Assembly (NCBI RefSeq): GCF_003236395.1
Contig: NZ_POUD01000034.1
Location: forward strand, 1 to 47,782
Source: Nonomuraea aridisoli
Lineage (GTDB): Bacteria > Actinomycetota > Actinomycetes > Streptosporangiales > Streptosporangiaceae
DNA: 47,782 bases
Reading direction: 5' to 3'
Made by a program: the position numbers and the translations under genes. Shown here piece by piece: positions 22,997 through 32,192 of the stretch; the first letter of the stretch is position 1, and the number at the start of each line of letters is the position of its first letter. The notes under the pieces were generated by a model. That model was not told the DNA's origin. It did not search any database and was given only the letters and a program-made list of their open reading frames with translations.

Positions 22997-25165
22997 TCAC
23001 TGGCAGGCTTCGCAGGTCTCGGGGTTCTCGAGGGAGCAGGCGATCACGTCGGCGACGGGCTGGGCGACCGTCGTCTGGGCGATCCGGGTCGCCGGGCGTG
23101 AGCGCAGGTAGTACGTCGTCTTCAGGCCGCTCTTCCAGGCGTAGGCGTACATCGAGGAGAGCTTGCCGATGGTCGGGCTGGCCATGAAGAGGTTGAGCGA
23201 CTGCGCCTGGTCGACGTACGGCTGCCGCGCCGCGGCCAGGTCGATGAGCGCCTTCTGCGGCAGCTCCCAGGCCGTGCGGTAGAGCAGCTTGAGGTCGTCG
23301 GGGATGCCGGGCACCGTCTGCACCGAGCCGTCGGCCCGCTTGATCGCGTCGCGCATCTCCTGCGTCCACAGCCCGCGCGCCCGCAGGTCGGCCACCAGGT
23401 AGCGGTTGACCTGGAGGAACTCGCCCGACAACGTCTCGCGCTTGAACACGTTGGACACCTGCGGCTCGATGCACTCGTAGCAGCCGGCGATGGAGGCGAT
23501 CGTCGCGGTCGGCGCGATGGCGATCATGAGCGAGTTCCGCAGCCCGGTCACGGCGATCTTCTCCCGGAGCGCCTCCCAGCGCGGCGAGCCCACCCCGTAG
23601 TGGTCGGGATGCAGCACTCCCCCGGCCGCCCTGGTCTCGTCGTACGACGGGTGCCGGCCGCGCTCGGCCGCCAGGTCGGCCGAGGTGTCGTACGCGGCCA
23701 GCGCGATCTCCTCGGCGATCCGGGTGGACAGCTCCAGCGCCCGCGGCGAGTCGAACGGCAGCCGCAGCGTGAAGAACACGTCCGCCAGGCCCATCACGCC
23801 GAGCCCCATCGGCCGCCACCGCTTGTTGGCCGCCTCGGCCTCGGGCGTCGGGTAGAAGCCGAGGTCGATGGTGCGGTCGAGGAAGCGCACGGCGGTGCGC
23901 ACGGTCCGACGCAGCCGCTCCCAGTCGAGGTCACCGCCGTCTAGGTGTCCGGTGAGGTGCGCCGCCAGGTTGACCGAGCCGAGGTTGCACACGGCCGTCT
24001 CGGCGTCGCTGGTGACCTCGAGGATCTCGGTGCAGAGGTTCGACAGGTGGATGACGTTCTCGGGGCGGGCGGTCTGGTTGGAGGTGCGGTTGGCGGCGTC
24101 CTTGAAGGTCATCCAGCCGTTGCCGGTCTGGGCGAGCGTGCGCATCATCCGGCCGTACAGGGTCCTCGCGGGGATCTGGCGGACGAACCGGCCCTCGGCC
24201 TCGTACGCGCGGTAGGCGGCGGTGAACGCCTCGCCGTACAGGTCGGTCAGGTCGGGCACGTCCTTCGGGTCGAAGAGCGACCAGGTCTCGTCGGCCTCGA
24301 CGCGGCGCATGAACTCGTCGGGCACCCAGTTGGCCAGGTTGAGGTTGTGGGTGCGGCGGGCGTCCTCGCCGGTGTTGTCGCGCAGTTCCAGGAACTCCTC
24401 GATGTCGGCGTGCCAGGTCTCCAGGTAGACGCAGGCCGCGCCCTTGCGCCGGCCGCCCTGGTTGACGGCCGCCACGGAGGCGTCGAGCGTGCGCAGCCAG
24501 GGGACGATGCCGTTGGACAGGCCGTTCGTGCCCCGGATGAGGGAGCCGCGCGAGCGCACCCGGGTCCAGGAGACGCCGATGCCGCCGGCGTACTTGGACA
24601 GGCGGGCGACCTGGCCGTAGCGGTCGTAGATGGCCTCCAGCTCGTCGCGCGGCGAGTCGAGCAGGAAGCAGGACGACAGCTGCGGGCGGCGCGCCCCCGA
24701 GTTGAACAGCGTCGGCGAGCTCGGCAGGTACGACAGCGTCGACATCAGCGCGTACAGCTCGGCGGCCTCGGCGACCGTCTCCGACAGCCCGCAGGCCACC
24801 CGCAGGAAGAAGTGCTGCGGCCGCTCCAGCACCCGCCGGGTCTGCGGATGGCGCAGCAGGTAGCGGTCGTAGACGGTGCGCAGCCCGAAGTACTCGAACC
24901 GGTCGTCCGCCTCCTGCGAGATCAGCGCGTCCAGCTCGGCCGCGTGCGCGGCCACGAACTCCGCGAGCCCGTCCTGGATCAGCCCGGCCGCGTGGGTGGC
25001 CGCGATGGACTCCGAGAACGACCGCACGCCGTGCGCCGCGGTCTCCTCGGCGATCTCCTCGGCCAGCAGCCGGGCGGCGACCCGGGAGTTGGCCGGGTCG
25101 GCGATCACCCGGGCGGCGGCCTCCTCGATGGCCAGGCGGCGGTCAACCCCAACGATCTGAGTCAC
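22997..25165 (-). CDS. nrdA: Ribonucleoside-diphosphate reductase large subunit, class I
   Basis: The 722-aa catalytic subunit reduces ribonucleotides to deoxyribonucleotides. Visible marks include PSSPTLFNSGARRPQLSSCFLLD with the first active-site Cys, NLCTEILE with the second catalytic region (N, C, E), YYLRSRPATRIAQTT and the C-terminal redox pair CEACQ. It starts with GTG 25165 after GAGGAG. The 5' region has a cobalamin riboswitch, the known arrangement for the class Ia operon in Streptomyces, where B12 shuts off this enzyme in favour of the B12-dependent class II reductase. Confidence 0.97.
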   Translation of the reverse strand: MTQIVGVDRRLAIEEAAARVIADPANSRVAARLLAEEIAEETAAHGVRSFSESIAATHAAGLIQDGLAEFVAAHAAELDALISQEADDRFEYFGLRTVYDRYLLRHPQTRRVLERPQHFFLRVACGLSETVAEAAELYALMSTLSYLPSSPTLFNSGARRPQLSSCFLLDSPRDELEAIYDRYGQVARLSKYAGGIGVSWTRVRSRGSLIRGTNGLSNGIVPWLRTLDASVAAVNQGGRRKGAACVYLETWHADIEEFLELRDNTGEDARRTHNLNLANWVPDEFMRRVEADETWSLFDPKDVPDLTDLYGEAFTAAYRAYEAEGRFVRQIPARTLYGRMMRTLAQTGNGWMTFKDAANRTSNQTARPENVIHLSNLCTEILEVTSDAETAVCNLGSVNLAAHLTGHLDGGDLDWERLRRTVRTAVRFLDRTIDLGFYPTPEAEAANKRWRPMGLGVMGLADVFFTLRLPFDSPRALELSTRIAEEIALAAYDTSADLAAERGRHPSYDETRAAGGVLHPDHYGVGSPRWEALREKIAVTGLRNSLMIAIAPTATIASIAGCYECIEPQVSNVFKRETLSGEFLQVNRYLVADLRARGLWTQEMRDAIKRADGSVQTVPGIPDDLKLLYRTAWELPQKALIDLAAARQPYVDQAQSLNLFMASPTIGKLSSMYAYAWKSGLKTTYYLRSRPATRIAQTTVAQPVADVIACSLENPETCEACQ

Positions 25166-25195
25166 GTGCTCTTTCTCCTCGCGAAGTCATCCCCG

Positions 25196-25298
25196 TGAGG
25201 GCATGCCGGAGCACCGCGACACCGGAGCACCCGGCCGCGTCACGCCCTCAGCCCACCCTCGAGGCCCTGAACATTGCCTCCGGGCACGCGGCCCGGAG
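25196..25298 (-). promoter_or_regulatory. Expression platform of the nrdA riboswitch
   Basis: A strong hairpin (ctccgggc 25278-25285, gcccggag 25291-25298) directly follows the aptamer. A larger arch (tgagggc 25196-25202, gccctca 25244-25250) closes near the nrdA ribosome binding site, with a duplicated ccggagcacc inside its loop. These are the candidate switching stems. Confidence 0.5.
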
Positions 25299-25300
25299 CC

Positions 25301-25469
25301 GCTGGCAGGTCTTCGGGCTCGCGGGCGTGCTCCATGGCGCCTACTGGCCGTCGCTTCCCGGATCCGCTCCAGTGCACATGACGGCGGTCGTTCCCGCTCA
25401 CCGCTGCGGGGCAGCCCCGGAATCACACCGGGTTCCCTTTTGCTCCGCCTCCAGGGGAGGCGAACCAGC
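25301..25469 (-). promoter_or_regulatory. Cobalamin (B12) riboswitch
   Basis: On the minus strand the aptamer shows P1 (GCTGG at 25469-25465 with CCAGC at 25305-25301), AAAAGGGAACCCGGTG, GGGGCTGCCCCGCAGCGGTG, GGAAGCGACGGCCAGTAGG and the closing CCCGAAGACCTGCC box. These are the known conserved blocks of the cobalamin family. It should reduce nrdAB expression when adenosylcobalamin is available. Confidence 0.95.
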
Positions 25470-25479
25470 GACGACGAGG

Positions 25480-25507
25480 ATCCTACATCTAGTGGCCGTT
25501 CCCGCAA
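25480..25507 (-). promoter_or_regulatory. Promoter of the riboswitch-nrdAB unit
   Basis: TTGCGG (25507-25502), 16-bp spacer, TAGGAT (25485-25480) on the minus strand, about 10-15 bp before the aptamer. It overlaps the last codons of the upstream TctC-type gene. Confidence 0.45.
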
Positions 25508-26460
25508 CTACCCCAGCATGTTGTGGCTCGGGTGGAGTTGATCAGTCCAAGATCGCGCAGTACGGCGCGTGTGCGGGCGACCTCGGAGCCGAGCCAGCGC
25601 TCGAAGTCGTCGCCGACGAGCGGCAGCGACAACCAGCCGGCCGCCCGGCAGGCCGCCTGCCAGCCGGGTGTCCAGAGCACGTCGTCGCACATGCGCAGCG
25701 CCTGCTCGCGGCTCTCCTCGCCCATGCCGTCGGGCCCGAAGGCGGCCACCCAGTTGGTGAAATCGACCCGTACGCCGGACTCCAGCAGGGTCGGCGCGTC
25801 GAGGCCGGGGAGCCGCTGCGCGGACGACACGGCCAGGGCCCGCACCCGGCCCCTGCCGAGGTTGAACCGCCACTGCGACAGCGGCCCGGCCGCGGCCACG
25901 GCCTTGCCGGCCAGCAGCGCGGTGGCGGCCTCGGTGCCACTGGGGTAGCCGGTGTAGGTGACCTGGCGGGTGTCGGCGCCGAGGCCCTTGGCGATCAGGC
26001 CGAAGAGCAGGTGGTCGGGCTCGCCCTGCGGCCCGCCGGTCACCGGCGTCTGGTCCGGCTGGGCGAGCAGGTGGGCGCCGAAGTCGTGGAAGTCCTTCAG
26101 GTGGGAGGCGGCGGGCACGACGACGACCTCGACCTCGCCGCTGAGCCTGGCGAGGGGCGTGGTGACGCCGGCCAGGCCCTGGCCGTCGTTGAGCTCGGCG
26201 GCGCACAGCGCGGGCAGGCCGACCACGGTGATGGGGGTGCCGGCGCCGGTCCGGAACCCGGCCGAGCGGGCCACGCCGCCGAACGCCCGGGCGACGTGCG
26301 CCCACTGCTGCCCGCCGGGATTGACCGAGAACGCCGTACGCAGGGCCGCCGCGCCGTTGGAGGCGCGCTCCGTGCCGCATCCGGCCGCGGCCGCTATCGC
26401 GCCGAGCCCACAGGCGATGAACCGCCTGCGGGGCATGCGCGTGTGTCGCGAACCGTCCAT
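25489..26460 (-). CDS. TctC/Bug-type substrate-binding lipoprotein
   Basis: The 323-aa protein has a twin-arginine-like MPRRRFIACGLGAIAAAAGC start, so it may be a Tat-exported lipoprotein with its lipid-bearing Cys at about residue 28. The body matches tripartite tricarboxylate receptor (Bug) proteins: WAHVARAFGGVAR, TPITVVG, VTYTGYPSGTEAATALLAGKA and RALAVSSAQRLPGLDAPTLLESG. These proteins bind small carboxylates. No TctA or TctB transporter gene is adjacent, so it is an orphan receptor. The nrd promoter lies in its 3' end. Confidence 0.85.
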   Translation of the reverse strand: MDGSRHTRMPRRRFIACGLGAIAAAAGCGTERASNGAAALRTAFSVNPGGQQWAHVARAFGGVARSAGFRTGAGTPITVVGLPALCAAELNDGQGLAGVTTPLARLSGEVEVVVVPAASHLKDFHDFGAHLLAQPDQTPVTGGPQGEPDHLLFGLIAKGLGADTRQVTYTGYPSGTEAATALLAGKAVAAAGPLSQWRFNLGRGRVRALAVSSAQRLPGLDAPTLLESGVRVDFTNWVAAFGPDGMGEESREQALRMCDDVLWTPGWQAACRAAGWLSLPLVGDDFERWLGSEVARTRAVLRDLGLINSTRATTCWGSCGNGH

Positions 26461-26557
26461 TACCCATGGTTATTAACCCATTACGCATGGCTGTACACCC
26501 GGGCCCTGGTCAACACTCAGAATCGCTATTCTTGGCGATTTTTCGTGATATTTGGGT

Positions 26558-27379
26558 TTACTCGGCTTTCTTCCCGACACCGGCCATGAGGGAGGACGGC
26601 AGCGACCAGTCGCCGACCAGTTTGGGCCGGTCCGGACGCCAGTCGGTGGCCTGGACGAGCCCGGGCGGCTCCAGCGGGAAGTCGCCGAAGAACGCGCGGA
26701 TCTCGGCCGGCGTCCGGTCGGCCCCGCCCCCGCCGGAGGCCCGGCGGGGGCGCTCGGGGCGTTCGCGTTCCTGGGCGCGCGCCACCGTCGTGGTACGCGT
26801 CGTGGTCCGCGTCGTGGTCCGCGTCGTCACGTGGGAGATCACCAGGAACCCGCCCGGCGCCATGCGCTCCCGCAGCACCGCGACCGCCCCCAGCGGGTCG
26901 GCGGAGTCGGGCAGGAAGTGCAGGATCGACACCAGCAGCACGCCGACCGGCTCGTCCAGGTCGAGGAACTCCCCGGCCCTGGCCAGCACGTCCTCCGGAT
27001 CGAGCAGGTCGGCCAGGACGAACCTGGCCGACTCCGTCCGGCCCGGCCCGGGGCGCCGGAGCAGGCCCTGCGCGTGCTCGGCGACCACCGGATCGTTGTC
27101 GACGTAGACGACCCGGGCCTCGGGCGCGACCTCGTGCGCGCTGCCCTGGGTCGGCAGCCCGCTGCCGAGGTCGAGGAACTGCCGGACTCCGGCGCGGGCC
27201 ACGTAGCGTACGGCACGCTGCAGGAAGGCCCGGTTCGCGCGGGCCAGCGGGACCGCCTCCGGGATCAGCTCGGCGAGCTGATCGATGGCCTGGCGATCGA
27301 CCGCGTAGTTGTCCTTCCCGCCGAGCATGTAGTCGTACATGCGGGCGGGATGAGGCCGCTGCTGATCGAACTGCCGCAC
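26558..27379 (-). CDS. SAM-dependent methyltransferase, PF04672/DUF574 type
   Basis: The 273-aa enzyme belongs to a family largely confined to actinobacteria. Its N-terminal signature PHPARMYDYMLGGKDNYAVDR is nearly diagnostic. The SAM site follows as FLDLGSGLPT and the acidic VVYVDNDPVV. Near the C-terminal third a 12-bp DNA repeat adds a TTRT tandem repeat just after VISHV. The substrate is unknown. Confidence 0.92.
   Translation of the reverse strand: MRQFDQQRPHPARMYDYMLGGKDNYAVDRQAIDQLAELIPEAVPLARANRAFLQRAVRYVARAGVRQFLDLGSGLPTQGSAHEVAPEARVVYVDNDPVVAEHAQGLLRRPGPGRTESARFVLADLLDPEDVLARAGEFLDLDEPVGVLLVSILHFLPDSADPLGAVAVLRERMAPGGFLVISHVTTRTTTRTTTRTTTVARAQERERPERPRRASGGGGADRTPAEIRAFFGDFPLEPPGLVQATDWRPDRPKLVGDWSLPSSLMAGVGKKAE
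26787..26829 (-). repeat. 12-bp tandem repeat inside the methyltransferase gene
   Basis: About 3.5 copies of a 12-bp unit (cgcgtcgtggtc and near matches). It encodes a Thr/Arg repeat (TTRT units) and is absent from the usual family plan at this point as far as can be judged. Confidence 0.75.
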
Positions 27380-27448
27380 ATATCGAATTTATGTCGTCAG
27401 CAGCGGAATAACACTACCCTGGGATGATTGTTGCTGAAATAGAGTTAA

Positions 27449-29269
27449 TTACTCAACTGTAACGCTCTTGGCTAGATTGCGCGGCTTGTCCACGTCGCGG
27501 CCGAGCGCCACCGCGGCGTAGTACGCGAAGAGCTGCAGCGGGATCGTCAGCAGGATCGGGTCGAGCTCGATCTCGTTCTTCGGGATGACGATCGCGTCGT
27601 CGGCCAGCTTGGCGGAGGGCTCGCGGTGACCGACCATGAGCACCTGCCCACCGCGGGCGCGGATCTCGCCGAGCGTGGTGAGGTTCTTGTCGAGCAGTTC
27701 GTCGTCGGGGACGATCGCGACCGTCGGCATGTCCGGGCCGATCAGCGCGAGCGGCCCGTGCTTGAGCTCGCTCGCCGGATACGCCTCGGCGTGCACGTAC
27801 GAGATCTCCTTGAGCTTCTGGGCGCCCTCGCGGGCGACCGGGTAGCCGCGCACGCGGCCGACGAACATCATGCCCGCATGGCCTGCGTACTTCTTGGCGA
27901 GTTCGGCGATCTTGTCGCTCTGGGCGAGGATCTCCCCGATCTGCCCGGGCAGCCGGCGCAGGCCCTCCACGATGCGCCGCCCGTCGGCGGGCGACAGGTC
28001 GCGCACCCGTCCGAGGTGCAGCGCGAGCAGCGCGAACGCCACCGCGGTCGAGGTGAACGCCTTGGTCGAGGCCACCGAGACCTCGGGGCCCGCGTGCAGG
28101 TAGATGCCGCCGTCGACCTCGCGGGCGATGGCGCTGCCGACCGCGTTGACGATGCCGATGACCCGGCCGCCCTTGCGCTTGAGCTCCTGCACGGCGGCGA
28201 GCGTGTCGTAGGTCTCCCCCGACTGGCTGATGGCGACGTAGAGCGTGTCGGGGTCGACGACCGGGTTGCGGTAGCGGAACTCGCTGGCCGGCTCGGCGTC
28301 GGACGGGATGCGCGCCAGCTCCTCGATGAGCTGCGCCCCGATCTGCCCCGAGTAGTACGCCGACCCGCAGCCGATGATCTTCACCCGGCGGAACGAGCGG
28401 GTCTCGCGGGCGTCCATGTTGAGCCCGCCGAGGTGGGCGACGTGGAACCGCTCGTCGAGCCGGCCGCTCATGGTGCGGGTGACCGTCTCGGGCTGCTCGG
28501 AGATCTCCTTGAGCAGGTAGTGCTCGTAGCCGCCGGTGTCGTAGTGGCCGGCGTCCCAGTCGACGGTCAGCGGCTCCTTGGCCGTCTCGCGGGCGTCGCT
28601 GGCGAAGGTGTGGAAGCCGTCGGCCTTGAGCACGGCCAGCTCGCCGTCCTCCAGGTGCACGACCTGGCGGGTGTAGCGGACGAGGGCGGCCACGTCGGAG
28701 GCGGCGAACATCTCCTTCTCGCCGATGCCGAGCACGATCGGGCTGCCGTTGCGCGCCACTACCACCTCGCCGGGCCGCTCGGCGTCGATGACGGCGATGC
28801 CGTACGTGCCGACGACGCTCTTGAGGGTCTTCCTGACCGCCTCCTCCAGCGTCTCGTTCTCGTCGGCCGCGTGGGCGATCAGGTGGGCGAGCACCTCGGT
28901 GTCGGTCTCGGAGGCGAACACCACGCCGTCGGCCTCCAGCTTGGCGCGCAGCTCGGCGGCGTTCTCGATGATGCCGTTGTGCACGACCGCGATGCGCTCG
29001 TCGGCGGACAGGTGAGGGTGGGCGTTGACGTCACTCGGGACGCCGTGCGTGGCCCATCGGGTGTGGCCGATGCCGAGGCCGCCCTTGAACCGGGCCGGGA
29101 CCACCTTGGCCAGGTCGGCCACCCTGCCCTTGACCTTGCGTACCTTCAGGCCCTTGTTGGACACCACGACACCGGCCGAGTCGTAGCCCCGGTACTCGAG
29201 CCGCTGCAGGCCCTCCAGCAGGATGGGCGCGGCGTCCTTGGGGCCGACATAGGCCACGATTCCGCACAT
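27449..29269 (-). CDS. glmS: Glutamine--fructose-6-phosphate aminotransferase
   Basis: GlmS makes glucosamine-6-phosphate, the first step toward UDP-GlcNAc and peptidoglycan. The 606-aa protein starts MCGIVAYVGP (Cys2 nucleophile of the glutaminase domain) and has RWATHG and HNGIIEN. Two SIS domains follow (CGSAYYSG, ISQSGETYDTLAA, VASTKAFTS) and the end LAKSVTVE is the conserved catalytic tail. No glmS ribozyme was seen upstream. A small conserved gene precedes it by 10 bp. The start at 29269 is fixed by the Cys2 requirement. Confidence 0.97.
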   Translation of the reverse strand: MCGIVAYVGPKDAAPILLEGLQRLEYRGYDSAGVVVSNKGLKVRKVKGRVADLAKVVPARFKGGLGIGHTRWATHGVPSDVNAHPHLSADERIAVVHNGIIENAAELRAKLEADGVVFASETDTEVLAHLIAHAADENETLEEAVRKTLKSVVGTYGIAVIDAERPGEVVVARNGSPIVLGIGEKEMFAASDVAALVRYTRQVVHLEDGELAVLKADGFHTFASDARETAKEPLTVDWDAGHYDTGGYEHYLLKEISEQPETVTRTMSGRLDERFHVAHLGGLNMDARETRSFRRVKIIGCGSAYYSGQIGAQLIEELARIPSDAEPASEFRYRNPVVDPDTLYVAISQSGETYDTLAAVQELKRKGGRVIGIVNAVGSAIAREVDGGIYLHAGPEVSVASTKAFTSTAVAFALLALHLGRVRDLSPADGRRIVEGLRRLPGQIGEILAQSDKIAELAKKYAGHAGMMFVGRVRGYPVAREGAQKLKEISYVHAEAYPASELKHGPLALIGPDMPTVAIVPDDELLDKNLTTLGEIRARGGQVLMVGHREPSAKLADDAIVIPKNEIELDPILLTIPLQLFAYYAAVALGRDVDKPRNLAKSVTVE

Positions 29270-29279
29270 CGGGTCTCCT

Positions 29280-29555
29280 CTATCCGTAGATGATCCGGCG
29301 TAGTTGTCTGAGCGACAGCTCGGGGGCGGCCACCCGGCGCGCACCTAATTCGGCGGCGATCCTCGGGAAGATCTCGTCGTTGGTGAAGCCGTGCCGCTTC
29401 AACTCCCCGTGACGGCGACGGACGAACTCTTCGGCGGTCTCGGAGAAGTACGCCAGCACGTCGGCCACCACACGAGCCGCCTCCCCCTCGCCGAGCGGCG
29501 TCGTGCTCGTGAGGTGGGCGACGAGATCTTCGTACGGATGCCGGGCCGCAGACAC
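29280..29555 (-). CDS. Small conserved protein upstream of glmS
   Basis: The 91-aa product (start GTG 29555, weak AAGG upstream) has no recognised catalytic motif. It is helical and charged, with HPYEDLVAHL, VVADVLAYFSETAEEFVRRRHGELK and LRQLRRIIYG. The frame continues upstream, but that part looks like non-coding sequence. It is 10 bp from glmS and in the same direction, so both are probably one operon, and a regulatory or partner role is possible but unknown. Confidence 0.6.
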   Translation of the reverse strand: MSAARHPYEDLVAHLTSTTPLGEGEAARVVADVLAYFSETAEEFVRRRHGELKRHGFTNDEIFPRIAAELGARRVAAPELSLRQLRRIIYG

Positions 29556-29799
29556 AGACGAGGACCTTACGGCTCTGGATCGAGACACGGCAACATTCTG
29601 CCCGAAATCGGGCAGGATTAACGCTGAACGGCGTCCGGCGAGATGGCGAGGGATTCTCCGGTCATACCCCCACAAACCGGGGCAAAGCACCCGATCTTCT
29701 TCGAGTCACATCCGTAACATCCGCCCCGTCTGACACATCCTTTTCCGGGGAACGGTTACGGAGCGTAGTCATACTGTGACGTTCCTGGGGGAGATGTTC

Positions 29800-31800
29800 A
29801 TGCAGCTCTGGCTCGCCGCCGTCCTGGCGGCCGGCGTACTCACCGCACCCGCCGAGGCCGAACGGCGGGACTCCGGCGCGCGGTCCCCCGCGGGCGCCGC
29901 GCGCGCCGAAGGGCGGCAGGCCGACTTCGCCGCCGCCGCCCGCGAGTACGGGGTGCCGGAGAGCGTGCTGCTCGGCGTCGCGTACCTGGAGTCGCGGTGG
30001 GACGCCAACGGCGGGCGGCCCAGCACGGCCGGCGGCTACGGCCCGATGCACCTGGTGGACGCGTTCCCCGCCGAGGTCACCGACGGGATCGGCGACGCCC
30101 ACGGCGACCCGCGCGGCGACGACGCCCGTCCGATGACGATCACGCCCGGCGGACCGCCGCCCTCCTCCGCGATGCGCATCGCGGCGCCCTCCCACCGCAC
30201 CACGCTGCCCGAGGCGAGCCGGCTGACCGGCGTGACGCCCGCCCGCCTGCGCGACGACCCGTCCGCGAACATCCGTGCCGGCGCCGCCCTGCTCGCCTCC
30301 TACCAGCGGCGCCCCAGCTCCGACCCGTCCGACTGGTACGACGCCGTGGCGAAGTACGCGGGCACCGACGACCCCGACGCCTCCCGGGCGTTCGCCGACG
30401 AGGTCTACTCGGTGATGCGCGAGGGGGTGGAGCGCCGCACCGACGACGGCCACCTCGTCCGGCTCGACCCCGTGCCCGGCCTGCCCGGCGGCGAACCGGC
30501 GGAGGAGGACTGGTGGGCCGGGGAGACCGCCGACCACGGCCGGGCGCCCGAGGCCGGCAGCCCCCGGTCGGCCGCGGGGACGAAGGGCGGGGGCACGAAG
30601 GCCGCGGGCGGCAGGGCCGAGTGCCCGTCATCGCTCGACTGCGAGTGGATGCCGGCCGCGTACAAGCGGTGGGGCAAGAAGGGCGATCGTGACTACGGCA
30701 ACCACGACCGGCTGATCCGCGAGCGCGAGATCGACTACATCGTCGTCCACGACACCGAGGGCACCTACCAGGGCATCCCGTCGATGGTGCGCAACCCGAA
30801 GTACGTGAGCTGGCACTACACGATCCGCTCCCGTGACGGACATGTCGCCCAGCACGTGCCGACGAAGGACATCGCCTGGCACGCGGGCAACTGGGACGTC
30901 AACACCCGGTCGATCGGCATCGAGCACGAGGGCTACCTGGCCAAGGGCGGGACCTGGTACACCGAGGCGATGTACCGGTCGTCGGCCAGGCTGGTGAAAT
31001 ACCTGGCCGACAAGTACGACATCCCGCTCGACCGGGCCCACATCCTCGGCCACGACAACGTGCCCGGCACGACGCCGGACACCGTCGCCGGCATGCACGA
31101 GGACCCCGGGCCCTACTGGGACTGGGCCCACTACTTCGACCTCATGGGCAAGCCGTTCCGGGCGGCCAAGGGCGGCGACTCCGTCCTCATCCGGCCGTCG
31201 TACAACTCCCACCGGCCGCGCTTCACCGGCTGCGTGAGCGGCGACGCCGCGAAACGCTGCCCCCCGCACGGGGCCTCCACGGTGTGGCTGCACAAGTCGC
31301 CCAGCCACAGGGCCCCCCTCGTGCTCGACATCGGCAAGCGCGGCGGCAGGCCGAGCACGTACAGCGTGTACGACCACAGCGCCCGCGCCTCCACCGGCCA
31401 GCGTTTCGCGGTCGCCGAGCGGCGGGGCGACTGGACGGCCATCTGGTATCTCGGCCAGAAGGCGTGGTTCCACAACCCGGCGAGCAAGCCGACCGCCGTC
31501 CCCGCCAGGGGCCCGATGATCACGCCGTTGTCGGCGGACGTGAAGGTGTACGGGCGCGCGTATCCGGAGCGGTCGGCGTACACCAGCGCCGCCTACCAGC
31601 GGCTGACGCCGCTGAAGTACCGGATCGCGCCCGGTCAGCGCTACACCGTGGGCGACACCGTCACCGGTTCCTACTACGCCGCGAACGCGTTCAATCCCGC
31701 CAGGCACGTCACCACCGCCGGCACCACCCGCTACCACCAGATCCAGCTGGGCCATCGGGTGATGTTCGTCATGGCGAAGGACGTGCGATTGATCCGCTGA
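29800..31800 (+). CDS. Secreted N-acetylmuramoyl-L-alanine amidase with transglycosylase-like N-terminus
   Basis: The 666-aa protein starts with a signal peptide (QLWLAAVLAAGVLTAPAEA). An SLT-like segment (about 40-190: AAREYGVPESVLLGVAYLESRWDANGG, GYGPMHL) suggests a lytic transglycosylase fold, then a linker. The amidase_2/PGRP domain (about 300-440) has VVHDTEG, SWHYTIRSRDG, IAWHAGN, IGIEHEGY and LGHDNVPG, giving the zinc His ligands. A C-terminal region (about 440-660) contains SH3-like WYLGQKAWFHNP. It cleaves peptidoglycan. ATG 29800 has GGGGGAG 6 nt upstream, and GTG 29776 is the alternative. Confidence 0.88.
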   Translation: MQLWLAAVLAAGVLTAPAEAERRDSGARSPAGAARAEGRQADFAAAAREYGVPESVLLGVAYLESRWDANGGRPSTAGGYGPMHLVDAFPAEVTDGIGDAHGDPRGDDARPMTITPGGPPPSSAMRIAAPSHRTTLPEASRLTGVTPARLRDDPSANIRAGAALLASYQRRPSSDPSDWYDAVAKYAGTDDPDASRAFADEVYSVMREGVERRTDDGHLVRLDPVPGLPGGEPAEEDWWAGETADHGRAPEAGSPRSAAGTKGGGTKAAGGRAECPSSLDCEWMPAAYKRWGKKGDRDYGNHDRLIREREIDYIVVHDTEGTYQGIPSMVRNPKYVSWHYTIRSRDGHVAQHVPTKDIAWHAGNWDVNTRSIGIEHEGYLAKGGTWYTEAMYRSSARLVKYLADKYDIPLDRAHILGHDNVPGTTPDTVAGMHEDPGPYWDWAHYFDLMGKPFRAAKGGDSVLIRPSYNSHRPRFTGCVSGDAAKRCPPHGASTVWLHKSPSHRAPLVLDIGKRGGRPSTYSVYDHSARASTGQRFAVAERRGDWTAIWYLGQKAWFHNPASKPTAVPARGPMITPLSADVKVYGRAYPERSAYTSAAYQRLTPLKYRIAPGQRYTVGDTVTGSYYAANAFNPARHVTTAGTTRYHQIQLGHRVMFVMAKDVRLIR

Positions 31801-31894
31801 ATTCGGCCGCCGCCGGACGCTCTGTGCGCACGGGCACTCCCGGGAGACGATATGGTTTTCCCGTGGCCCGGCGCACGAGCGTCCGGGGCGTCAC

Positions 31895-31966
31895 GCGGAA
31901 GTGGCTCAGGGGTAGAGCATCACCTTGCCAAGGTGAGGGTCGCGGGTTCGAATCCCGTCTTCCGCT
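31895..31966 (+). tRNA. tRNA-Gly (GCC), copy 1
   Basis: Cloverleaf with acceptor GCGGAAG/CTTCCGC, anticodon arm TCACC-TTGCCAA-GGTGA (anticodon GCC), T arm CGGGTTCGAATCCCG. Identical to copy 2 at 32102-32173. Confidence 0.96.
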
Positions 31967-31981
31967 CGGAGCACGACTCCT

Positions 31982-32052
31982 GGTGGAGTGGCCGAGAGGC
32001 GAGGCAGCGGCCTGCAAAGCCGTCTACACGGGTTCAAATCCCGTCTCCACCT
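31982..32052 (+). tRNA. tRNA-Cys (GCA)
   Basis: Acceptor GGTGGAG/CTCCACC, anticodon loop CTGCAAA (anticodon GCA), T arm CGGGTTCAAATCCCG, discriminator T as expected for Cys. No CCA is encoded. Confidence 0.95.
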
Positions 32053-32101
32053 CGGCGACCATCGGACCCTCCGGGATCCGGTAAAGTAAGAACAGCGCCA
32101 T

Positions 32102-32173
32102 GCGGAAGTGGCTCAGGGGTAGAGCATCACCTTGCCAAGGTGAGGGTCGCGGGTTCGAATCCCGTCTTCCGCT
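32102..32173 (+). tRNA. tRNA-Gly (GCC), copy 2
   Basis: Identical in all 72 nt to the first copy, with the tRNA-Cys gene between them. A recent duplication or gene conversion is likely. Confidence 0.96.
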
Positions 32174-32192
32174 CTGAGGAACAACTCCATAC

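Noticed and set aside
27449..29690. glmS ribozyme in the glmS leader
   Set aside because: No catalytic core pattern was visible upstream. The adjacent region is a small protein gene, and the ribozyme is typical of Firmicutes.
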